DNA of 46,754 bases from an uncultured Armatimonadota bacterium. GTDB taxonomy: Bacteria; Armatimonadota; Fimbriimonadia; Fimbriimonadales; Fimbriimonadaceae. The stretch lies in assembly GCA_903927025.1 (NCBI GenBank), contig CAIYLG010000018.1, positions 119,105-165,858 of the forward strand. The letters run 5' to 3'. The notes beneath the pieces are model-generated. The model was given only the letters and a program-made list of their open reading frames with translations, was not told the DNA's origin and ran no database searches. Numbering within the stretch: position 1 is the stretch's first letter; every line of letters begins with the position of its first letter. The position numbers were made by a program, and so were the translations under genes. Positions 40,604 through 46,754 of the stretch are shown piece after piece.

Positions 40604-41676
40604 CCGGGTGTCACCCTACCAGCCTCCACGTGAAACACCTTTGCCACGTCGAGAATCTTCGCCCCAGCGGCGCCCGCTTCTGTACAGGTTAATACCGCCT
40701 GACCTGCCCTTTCCAGCACAACGTCCACCAACAGTCGCCGGCGAGATTCGTCCAGGTCAGAAAGAATATCGTCTAACAACAAAAGTGGCGGCGTGCGGAA
40801 CTCTTCCTGAGAAATCGCCAGCGTCGCCAGCTTCATTGCAATCACCGCAGTGCGCTGCTGCCCCTGCGATCCGTATAGCCTTGCTTCCTTTTGGCCTATA
40901 TCGATCTGCAGATCATCACGATGAGGTCCAACCCCAGTCCCGCCTCGCTGAACATCATGGTTTCTACCCAACGCGAGTGCCTTCAGCAGAGACTCGCTGT
41001 CCACCGAGGGATCCTTGACTTCGATTCCAAGCGAAATCTGCTCCCCTCCCCCCATTTGGGCATGAATCTCCGCTGCTGGGAATGCCAGGCGTTCTATGAA
41101 CTCAAATCGCATCCTGCGGATCTGAGAACCATGGACAGCAAGCTGCTCCTCCCAAGGCTCAAACACTTCTGAGGGCTGCATCCACTCTCGAGAATCCCTC
41201 AGCAGGGCGTTCCTTTGCTCCAGAGCACGCTTGTAGAGGGTCAAGTGGCGCAGATATGCAGGAAAGAGTCCAGAAAGCTCCAGATCGAGAAAAAGTCGAC
41301 GATCAGCTGGCTCACCCCTGACGAGTTCCATGTCCTGGGCACTGATGCAGACGCAGGGCAATCGCCCAATCAGGTCAGAAGCTCGGGGAAGGGAAAGGCC
41401 GTTGAGGCTGGCGCGCTTACGAACTCCCGCTTCCAACAGCATCGACAGCTTGGTCTCGCTACCCTCAAGCTCAGCCGTCACCATCGCCCTTGAATGGCCG
41501 GCAAGGATCGCTTCAGAGTCGCGCTGACCTCGAAGGAGCCGAGTGGTGGCTAAGAGGTACAGCGCCTCAAGGAAATTCGTCTTCCCCTGAGCGTTGCGGC
41601 CAGCAAGAACGTTGAACCCAGGACACAGTTCGACAGCTTCATGGACGTAGTTGCGAAACGCCTCCAAAGCAACCAT
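40600..41676 (-). CDS. recF: DNA replication/repair protein RecF
   Basis: An SMC-like ATPase that helps load RecA at gaps. Walker A is GRNAQGKTNFLEA, followed by the family 'LYLLATTRLLRGQRDSEAI', the ABC signature stretch YGSQGQQRTAVIAMKLA, and Walker B PLLLLDDILSDLDESRR. The start at ATG 41676 makes the protein begin MVALEAFRNYVHEAVEL like other RecF proteins (358 residues). The frame is open up to 41775, with GTG 41682 and ATG 41745 as alternatives, but that extension is not conserved and would run into the DnaA-box region. It is coupled to the DciA-type gene. Confidence 0.93.
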   Translation of the reverse strand: MVALEAFRNYVHEAVELCPGFNVLAGRNAQGKTNFLEALYLLATTRLLRGQRDSEAILAGHSRAMVTAELEGSETKLSMLLEAGVRKRASLNGLSLPRASDLIGRLPCVCISAQDMELVRGEPADRRLFLDLELSGLFPAYLRHLTLYKRALEQRNALLRDSREWMQPSEVFEPWEEQLAVHGSQIRRMRFEFIERLAFPAAEIHAQMGGGEQISLGIEVKDPSVDSESLLKALALGRNHDVQRGGTGVGPHRDDLQIDIGQKEARLYGSQGQQRTAVIAMKLATLAISQEEFRTPPLLLLDDILSDLDESRRRLLVDVVLERAGQAVLTCTEAGAAGAKILDVAKVFHVEAGRVTPG

Positions 41677-42004
41677 TCTCACTGACAGCGGGCGTATTCC
41701 CACGGGAGTTTCCCCATCTGTCTTTAAGAATTCTATGTCTATCATTTGAATGTTTATAGTTACTCTTATAGACAACCTTTCGGTGGAAAACTTTGAATCG
41801 GGTGCTTCCTTTACCGGGCTTTTAGGCTAATTTGAGTTCAAAACTCTCCAAACCCTATACATACCGAATGTTGAAAACCCAGTGGATAAGTCGAGCTCTG
41901 TATAAGTTTGGATTAGGTGTTGTTAACACTTCCCTAACTGTTCGCATCTGTCCACAGGCATTCCCCACAAACTTTTGCCAAAACCTGGATAACTTTCGGA
42001 AAAC
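41677..42004. other. Candidate chromosomal replication origin (oriC)
   Basis: A 328-base stretch without a supported gene, AT-rich in blocks. It contains sites resembling the DnaA box TTATNCACA: TTATAGACA at 41766-41774 (8 of 9), AGTGGATAA at 41881-41889 (reverse, 8 of 9), TCTGTATAA at 41897-41905 (reverse, 8 of 9), and three 7-of-9 sites at 41948-41956, 41961-41969 and 41984-41992. The five at 41881-41992 lie within 112 bases. The neighbours, recF and a DciA-type gene on one side, are typical origin neighbours; dnaA and dnaN are not in the window. parS lies 6.4 kb away. Confidence 0.6.
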
Positions 42005-42751
42005 TCAAAGGAGCCCCTTGTCCCTTCCATATTTCATCACCGTGGCTTCAGCCAGATAGATTGGGTGGACATTGGGAAGTGCAGGTACCTTGCGCCTTTC
42101 GGCAATAGGCTGCCAGAGATCTCGAATAAACCGGTTTTGGGTTTCCGCCGAGAGTTCTGGGAATCTATCACAGAAGCGCCGCAGAGCATAGTATTCCTCA
42201 CGCGTCATGCCCCGCAGGTCCCCAACCTGAGATTCTAACGGATGGATTCCCACGCCATGTGGAGCGGCCATATAGATGGCGTCTGCTCTCTTTTCGTAGC
42301 ACACCACCGTCGAGGCAATCAGATCTCCCAATCTTTGGGAGCGTGGGTTGGTAAAGATGGCGAGGAGGCCCACAAAGTAAGGTCCCGGCAACATGTCGGC
42401 CGGGCGCATGAGGTTTCTCCCGAGCGCGGAGACAAAAGTGATCGGGGTACCGTCCGCCATCCGAACACGGATGCGAAGGACGCGCTTTCCAAGCGTTTGA
42501 CCGTTCCACAGTCCTTCAAACAGGATGAAGTAGCCAAAAGGAAGCGCGAAGGCGAGGAACAGGCTGAGTCCTGTAGAAACAAATGCATCCGTGACCAGGC
42601 CCACCAGAAGCGCAAGGAGCGAAAGCCCATAAAACATCACGATCACGATGAGGAGATCAAGAATGTGCGCGGTGACGCGACTTCCCAGGCCCGCGAGCCG
42701 GTAAGTTAGAATCGTTTTCTCCGGGCTTAGGATCGTGAGGTCCTGATCCAC
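42005..42751 (-). CDS. RDD-family membrane protein
   Basis: A 248-residue protein whose N-terminal half has the RDD signature: LAGLGSRVTAHILDLLIVIV (R-x-x-A-x-x-x-D), then two more membrane segments (LSLLALLVGLVTDAFV, 'LSLFLAFALPFGYFILFEGL') and NGQTLGKRVLRIRVRMADG. RDD proteins are small membrane proteins of uncertain transport or sensing role. The C-terminal 90 residues are soluble (MTREEYYALRRFCDRFPELSAETQ). The start is GTG 42751, divergent from the DUF58 gene with 29 bases between starts. This RDD plus DUF58 pairing occurs in many bacteria. Confidence 0.85.
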   Translation of the reverse strand: MDQDLTILSPEKTILTYRLAGLGSRVTAHILDLLIVIVMFYGLSLLALLVGLVTDAFVSTGLSLFLAFALPFGYFILFEGLWNGQTLGKRVLRIRVRMADGTPITFVSALGRNLMRPADMLPGPYFVGLLAIFTNPRSQRLGDLIASTVVCYEKRADAIYMAAPHGVGIHPLESQVGDLRGMTREEYYALRRFCDRFPELSAETQNRFIRDLWQPIAERRKVPALPNVHPIYLAEATVMKYGRDKGLL

Positions 42752-42780
42752 TTGTGAATGCTACCTTCGAGGCAATAGGG

Positions 42781-44088
42781 ATGGTACCGACGAAACGATT
42801 TTGGATTCTGGTTGCTGCAGGAATCCCGTTTGCGGCAGTGGCCTCATACGTCGGAATGCCCACCCTTGCGGTTGTCTACGACCTCCTGATCATTCTCGTA
42901 GCCATCGGTTCCGCCTATATGGCGCCCTCAGTAAGCCGCCTCGTGTTCAGGCGGGAGTTCGATTCGGTGCTGTCCGTTCGCGCCTCCAACAAGATCACCC
43001 TGATTCTGGAAAACGACGGAGTTGAGACGATTCGTGCACGTTTGCGAGATGAACCGCCTGCACAGTTCGTGGCAACTCAGAAAGAATTTGATATCGACCT
43101 CCGCCCAAACAAGATCATTGAGCTCACCTATCACGTGACACCTCAGGAGCGCGGTTCGGAGAAGTTTCAGGGCACCTACCTCCGGCTGAATTGTCCGCTC
43201 GGGCTTGTCCTCAAAGACGTCTTCCTCCCCACCGAGGAGGCCGTTCGGGTGTATCCCAATATCCTTGCTCTGCGGGAGTTCGATCTGCTAAAGCAGCAGG
43301 GACGCCTTCGTGAGTTGGGAATCCGACGCTCTCGCTCCCGAGGCTTGGGAACTGACTTCGAGTCGTTGCGGGACTACTCCGAGGGAGACGACTTCCGAAA
43401 GATTGACTGGAAAGCCTCGGCTCGACGCGGCAAGCTCGTGGTCCGCCAGTTCGAGCAGGAGCGAAATCAAAACGTCATTCTCTGCATCGACATCGGCCGT
43501 CACATGATGGCGGAGGTCGACGGTATCCGCAAGCTGGATCATGTTCTGGACGCGCTCCTGATGATGACGAACGCCGCCGCGGTGGCAGGAGACTTCGTTG
43601 GGCTACTGGTGTACGCAGACACCGTCCGCCGCTACATCCCGCCACGAAAGGGCAGAGCTCAGCTCGGCATCATCATTGATGCAGTTCACGATCTGGTTGC
43701 AGAGCCGGTTGAGTCGGACCCGATCAGCGCATTTGCCTATCTCTCAACTCGTTGGAAGCGACGCTCGCTTTTGGTCAACTTCACGGACTATGAAGACCCA
43801 GATCGCGCAAGGGATCTCACCGCCGCATTCGGTCCGCTTGCGCGGCGGCACCTATCGCTGATCTGCAGGGTTCAGGACCCTCGAATCGATGAGGTTCGCA
43901 ACATCACCGTTTCCACAGTTCCAGAGATGTTCCTGAAATCAGCCGCAACCATGCTCATGGAAGATCGTAAGACGGCAGGAAACATCGTCACTGCCGCCGG
44001 AATTCACAACCTCGAGGCGGAGCCCCAGGACCTTGCCTCGGCTCTGGTCAGCTTCTACTTCCATGTCAAAGAGCGTTCGCTCCTTTGA
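42781..44088 (+). CDS. DUF58-domain protein (vWA-like), membrane-anchored
   Basis: From ATG 42781 (GAGG eight bases upstream), 435 residues. Two N-terminal hydrophobic segments (FWILVAAGIPFAAVASYVG, VVYDLLIILVAIGSAYM) are followed by a beta region and the DUF58 core, with 'LGTDFESLRDYSEGDDFRKI' then DWKASARRGKLVVRQFEQE, the family's (L)R-x-Y-x-x-G-D-x-x-R-x-I-x-W signature, and a vWA-like VILCIDIGRHM. DUF58 proteins usually work with a MoxR-type AAA ATPase and a transmembrane vWA protein; those are not adjacent here. A GTG nine codons upstream (42754) is a weaker start that would nearly touch the divergent RDD start. Confidence 0.88.
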   Translation: MVPTKRFWILVAAGIPFAAVASYVGMPTLAVVYDLLIILVAIGSAYMAPSVSRLVFRREFDSVLSVRASNKITLILENDGVETIRARLRDEPPAQFVATQKEFDIDLRPNKIIELTYHVTPQERGSEKFQGTYLRLNCPLGLVLKDVFLPTEEAVRVYPNILALREFDLLKQQGRLRELGIRRSRSRGLGTDFESLRDYSEGDDFRKIDWKASARRGKLVVRQFEQERNQNVILCIDIGRHMMAEVDGIRKLDHVLDALLMMTNAAAVAGDFVGLLVYADTVRRYIPPRKGRAQLGIIIDAVHDLVAEPVESDPISAFAYLSTRWKRRSLLVNFTDYEDPDRARDLTAAFGPLARRHLSLICRVQDPRIDEVRNITVSTVPEMFLKSAATMLMEDRKTAGNIVTAAGIHNLEAEPQDLASALVSFYFHVKERSLL

Positions 44089-44105
44089 ACGAGACAAAAT
44101 AAGCG

Positions 44106-44489
44106 ATGGCCAAATCGCTCCACGATTTTGTTTCCGAGGCACTGAAGACAGTTCAAGAAGTTGCGCCTGAGGAGGTTGTCGAGCTTCAGTCGAACCCGGA
44201 GTATCTCATCCTCGATGTCCGCGAGCCGAACGAGTTTGAGGACGGGCACCTTGCTGGCGCCATCAATATTCCGCGGGGCTTTCTGGAGGTCAAGGCAGAC
44301 TTGGAGCACTACAAGCGGGATGAGCGGTTGGCGGATCGAAATCAGAAGATTGTCTGCTACTGTGGCGGAGGACACCGAAGCGCCCTTGCCGCAAGAACTC
44401 TCGAAGAGATGGGCTTCACTTCTGTTCTCAGCATGAAAGAAGGCTGGACCGGTTGGACGACCCGTAATTTTCCGACAACCCGAGATTAG
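44106..44489 (+). CDS. Rhodanese-domain protein
   Basis: A 127-residue single-domain rhodanese (sulfurtransferase fold). The N-terminal strand YLILDVREPNEFEDGHLAGAINIP is the CH2A motif, and the active-site loop is Cys86-Gly-Gly-Gly-His-Arg91 in CYCGGGHRSALAA, the six-residue loop expected for a persulfide-forming enzyme. It follows the DUF58 gene after 17 bases. The protein may carry sulfur to a partner; no specific acceptor can be named. Confidence 0.9.
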   Translation: MAKSLHDFVSEALKTVQEVAPEEVVELQSNPEYLILDVREPNEFEDGHLAGAINIPRGFLEVKADLEHYKRDERLADRNQKIVCYCGGGHRSALAARTLEEMGFTSVLSMKEGWTGWTTRNFPTTRD

Positions 44490-44499
44490 GAATAACCGT

Positions 44500-44964
44500 A
44501 TGAAGAGCATGCGAACCCTGCATCGCGTTTTGTTGCTTTCCGTTCTGGGCTTGGCGATTGGTTGTGCCTCATCCTCGCAACAGGTCGTGGGAGTTTGGAA
44601 GGGAGATATCATCCCTGCGGCGGAGAAGGATAAATCGACCGCTAATTCTGATTCCGAGAAGCTCGGCAAAGCGCTGGCAGAGGGCATCTCAAGCTTCATG
44701 AAAGACTTTGTTGGCCCTCTCACTCTTGAGTTCAATGCGGACGGGAAATACAAGGCCTCCGTGAGATGGGGAAGCAGCACGGGCACCTACACCGTGAGCG
44801 GAGACACCGTGTCGCTCACACCAGATGACAAGAGCGATAAGAATGGCTCCAAGATGCATGTTGATCTGAGCAGCCTGAAGATCTCCGCAGATGGCAAAAC
44901 CCTTTCCACGGTCAAAGAGTTTAAGTCAGACAGTGATACCCAACTGGTGCTCAAGAAGCAGTAG
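44500..44964 (+). CDS. Hypothetical lipoprotein
   Basis: A 154-residue protein with a lipoprotein signal peptide: basic MKSMRTLHR, hydrophobic VLLLSVLGLAIG and the lipobox LAIGC (Cys about 22). The rest contains QVVGVWKGDIIPAAEKDKS, then 'LTLEFNADGKYKASVRWGSS' and TGTYTVSGDTVSLTPDDKS, a beta-rich pattern seen in small 'lipocalin-like' exported proteins. The function is unknown. It follows the rhodanese gene after 10 bases. Confidence 0.75.
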   Translation: MKSMRTLHRVLLLSVLGLAIGCASSSQQVVGVWKGDIIPAAEKDKSTANSDSEKLGKALAEGISSFMKDFVGPLTLEFNADGKYKASVRWGSSTGTYTVSGDTVSLTPDDKSDKNGSKMHVDLSSLKISADGKTLSTVKEFKSDSDTQLVLKKQ

Positions 44965-44989
44965 TGCGCCACCCAAGTAAACTCTAGGG

Positions 44990-45448
44990 GTGGCCACCTA
45001 TCGCGTCTGCAGGACGTTTACTGTCGAAAGCGGACACATGCTCAGCCGTCATCCCGAGCGGTGCCGGTACCCGCATGGCCATACCCGGACCATCGAAGTC
45101 GTCGTCTCCGGTGAAGGACTGGACGAAAACGGCATGCTTGTGGACTTTAAAGCGCTCAAACTGGCGCTGGAGAGCCACATTGATCGGTACGACCACAGCA
45201 TGGCGATCAATTCGCAGGATCCCCTACTGGATGCAATTCGAGCCGTTCACGGCGACGATGCCATTGTGTTGTTTCAAGACGCCGAACCAACCACTGAAGC
45301 CATTGCCAAGGAGATCTTCGACGTCGTCCTGGCCACATTAGCCGCCGGGTTTACGCGGGATCACTACACGATTCCAGCCGGGACCCTCAAGCTGGAAAAA
45401 GTCCGCGTTTGGGAAACCCCTACGACCTGGGCGGAATACGGAGTCTAA
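44990..45448 (+). CDS. 6-pyruvoyltetrahydropterin synthase/QueD-family protein
   Basis: A 152-residue protein from GTG 44990. Zinc ligands are His16 (ESGHMLS), His29 and His31 (YPHGHTRT), with the catalytic Cys25 in ERCRYPHGH as in 6-carboxytetrahydropterin synthase (QueD) of queuosine/7-deazaguanine synthesis. The second half has DFKALKLALESHIDRYDHS (with the family Asp/His) and a late Glu in ...LEKVRVWETPTTWAEY. No other que gene is nearby, so a pterin-type role is equally possible. Confidence 0.88.
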   Translation: MATYRVCRTFTVESGHMLSRHPERCRYPHGHTRTIEVVVSGEGLDENGMLVDFKALKLALESHIDRYDHSMAINSQDPLLDAIRAVHGDDAIVLFQDAEPTTEAIAKEIFDVVLATLAAGFTRDHYTIPAGTLKLEKVRVWETPTTWAEYGV

Positions 45449-45457
45449 GAAGCGCCA

Positions 45458-45907
45458 ATGAAGCCCAGCAACAGAACTTTTACGCTCACCATCGTGATCT
45501 CCGGCGTTCTTGCCGCGGTGGTCTTATACAGCCTTGCGAAGTCCAAGCCTTCCCATGTGATCAGGGTCAACGGCGAGAACCGGGGCTTACAAACTGCGAT
45601 CGACGAAGCCAAGAAAGGGATGCCGGAATTCGAGAGGCGTCTGGCCAACCCGAAACCCGATGAGAAGTTTGCGGTGAAAGGCACGTTCTACACCCCGCAA
45701 GGAAAGGAGTATCTGTGGGTGCGATCGCCAAAGCTGGACAAGGGAATCTTCTCCGGGATCCTCGATCAGAAACCCATTGCCCTTGTCGGAAAGAAGTTTG
45801 GAGATCCGATCACCGTTCCCGAGAAGGAATCCGTGGACTGGCTCATCAAGGACTCCGATGGGATGCATGGAGCCTACACGGAAAAGGCGCTGCTGGATCA
45901 GCAGTAG
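45458..45907 (+). CDS. DUF2314-domain protein with N-terminal membrane anchor
   Basis: A 149-residue protein. Residues 8-27 (FTLTIVISGVLAAVVLYSLA) form a signal anchor or signal peptide. The remainder matches the DUF2314 pattern: 'AIDEAKKGMPEFERRLANPK', KFAVKGTFYTPQGKEYLWV, IFSGILDQKPIALVGKKFGD and the closing ESVDWLIKDSDGMHGAYT. The role of this family is not known to me. It lies between the QueD-like gene and the HAD gene with short gaps. Confidence 0.75.
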   Translation: MKPSNRTFTLTIVISGVLAAVVLYSLAKSKPSHVIRVNGENRGLQTAIDEAKKGMPEFERRLANPKPDEKFAVKGTFYTPQGKEYLWVRSPKLDKGIFSGILDQKPIALVGKKFGDPITVPEKESVDWLIKDSDGMHGAYTEKALLDQQ

Positions 45908-45919
45908 GCACTCCAGAGC

Positions 45920-46552
45920 ATGATTCAACCCGACAGCATCGTATTTGACTTGGACGGCACTCTCTGGGACACCTGTGACGCCTGCGCCATCGCTTGGAAT
46001 GTTGTCCTTGCAAGGGGAGAGATTTCCTTCCGGACGATCACCGGCGATGATGTCCGAGCTGTTACCGGCCGCTCCCACGAGGAGTGCATCCGCGTCACCT
46101 TCGCTGGCTTGGAAGAGGCGGAGATCCAATGGCTTGTCGAGGAGACGATGACCGAAGATGTCGTCCAGATTCGAGCTTCAGGTGGTGCGCTGTATCCAGG
46201 AGTTGCGAAGGGGCTGAAGCATCTTAGCGAGCAACATCAACTAGCAATCGTGAGCAACTGCCAGTCTGGCTACATCGAAATGTTCTACGAACTCTCCGGT
46301 CTGCAGTCCCTGTTTGTCGACCAGGAGTGTTGGGGCAACACGGGAGAGCCGAAGTCAGAGAACCTACGACGCGTCATTGAGCGCCGCCAATTCAAATCCC
46401 CAGTGATGGTAGGCGACACTCCCGGCGACCAAAAAGCAGCAATCGACAACAAAATCCCGTTCGCCCACGTCTCCTACGGCTTCCAAAACTGCGAAGGCTC
46501 CGACCTCCAGTTTGCCAGTTTCGAACACTTGGCGAATCATTTTCTTGGCTAA
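45920..46552 (+). CDS. HAD-superfamily hydrolase
   Basis: A 210-residue phosphohydrolase. Motif I is VFDLDGTLWDT with nucleophile Asp10 and acid/base Asp12; motif II is Thr/Ser in LAIVSNCQSG; motif III and IV are the Lys in TGEPKSENLRRV and MVGDTPGDQKAA. The cap is helical and inserted after motif I (type C1), as in phosphoglycolate phosphatase and beta-phosphoglucomutase relatives. The substrate is unknown. It is 12 bases downstream of the DUF2314 gene and is followed by a strong hairpin. Confidence 0.9.
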   Translation: MIQPDSIVFDLDGTLWDTCDACAIAWNVVLARGEISFRTITGDDVRAVTGRSHEECIRVTFAGLEEAEIQWLVEETMTEDVVQIRASGGALYPGVAKGLKHLSEQHQLAIVSNCQSGYIEMFYELSGLQSLFVDQECWGNTGEPKSENLRRVIERRQFKSPVMVGDTPGDQKAAIDNKIPFAHVSYGFQNCEGSDLQFASFEHLANHFLG

Positions 46553-46571
46553 ATGGAGCGCCCAAACAAAA

Positions 46572-46599
46572 ACAGCCCAGGCGGAATCGCCTGGGCTGT
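46572..46599. terminator. Bidirectional 12-bp terminator hairpin
   Basis: ACAGCCCAGGCG (46572-46583) and CGCCTGGGCTGT (46588-46599) form a perfect 12-bp stem with a GAAT loop. It lies between the HAD gene (plus) and the partial minus-strand gene at 46624. The A-rich left side (AAACAAAAA) serves as the T run for the minus direction. Confidence 0.82.
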
Positions 46600-46623
46600 C
46601 TGCATTTCTAGAGTGTGTCTGTC

Positions 46624-46754
46624 TTAGTTGCGGACCACCGTGATGGTTCCCACGTTCTCATAGACGCCAGGTCCTACTGTAGGATCGATAACGATCTGTC
46701 GTCCTAGCTGAAGTCTCATGATGCCGCCTGTCTGAGCGACCTGGAAGTTGGGGC
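46624..46754 (-). CDS. 3' end of a beta-rich, probably surface protein (cut by window)
   Basis: Reading left from the window edge on the minus strand gives an open frame ending 'DPTVGPGVYENVGTITVVRN' at TAA 46624-46626. It opens with NFQVAQTGGIMRLQLGRQIVI. The alternating polar/hydrophobic strands and the VGTITVV ending suggest the last strands of an exported beta-sandwich protein. It is too short to name. The hairpin at 46572-46599 would terminate it. Confidence 0.6.
   Translation of the reverse strand, partial: PNFQVAQTGGIMRLQLGRQIVIDPTVGPGVYENVGTITVVRN

Overview
The window is bacterial, about 55-60% GC by eye, and mostly chromosomal housekeeping DNA. I see no rRNA, tRNA or CRISPR array. 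The gene set (recA-recX-rny-ymdB, RecF and a DciA-type protein side by side, a GH106 rhamnosidase, a substrate-binding/permease fusion, many GTG/TTG starts) suggests an Armatimonadota-like bacterium, perhaps Fimbriimonadia. This is an impression from protein style; no marker gene proves it.

Regions. (1) 1-10257: catabolic and hypothetical genes. A lipoprotein cut by the window edge, a GH106 rhamnosidase, a MetX-like hydrolase, a class C beta-lactamase/esterase, an Old Yellow Enzyme homologue, a membrane protein and a Gfo/Idh/MocA oxidoreductase. (2) 10258-15223: an accessory patch. A decayed IS1380-type transposase abuts a compact two-gene transposon (TniA-like integrase plus TniB-like ATPase, 49-bp terminal inverted repeats matching at 43 positions). 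The transposon's other end lies against a nucleotidyltransferase-fold (AbiEii-like) gene that has lost its 5' end. (3) 15224-18237: a cassette of an AraC-family regulator and two short-chain dehydrogenases, probably acquired. (4) 18428-26789: TauE/SafE permease coupled to ribH, a LolA-like/thioredoxin-fold protein, tmk, divergent priA, an OsmC-family protein, and a fused sugar-binding protein/permease. (5) 26850-35278: a plus-strand run of recA, recX, rny, a YmdB-family phosphoesterase, a Gly/Pro-rich PKD protein, a SigH-like sigma factor, a LuxR-type regulator, cdsA and an ABC ATPase. (6) 35279-46754: a perfect parS site, valS, a two-frame comEC, a DciA-type gene, recF, an intergenic region rich in DnaA-box-like sequences (candidate oriC), then RDD, DUF58, rhodanese, lipoprotein, QueD-like, DUF2314 and HAD genes, and the 3' end of a surface-type protein.

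How it fits together. The most informative part is the right third. A parS palindrome lies about 6.4 kb from an intergenic DnaA-box cluster beside recF and a DciA-type gene, which together suggest the replication origin domain. Next to it comEC is split exactly at a CCC-TAA-G stop. A +1 slip there would join the membrane half to its metallo-beta-lactamase half; alternatively, a GGAGG-preceded TTG just before the stop would make a separate subunit. The accessory patch holds a minimal TniA/TniB transposon with no TniQ, resolvase or cargo, lying between two unrelated broken genes and without an evident target-site duplication.
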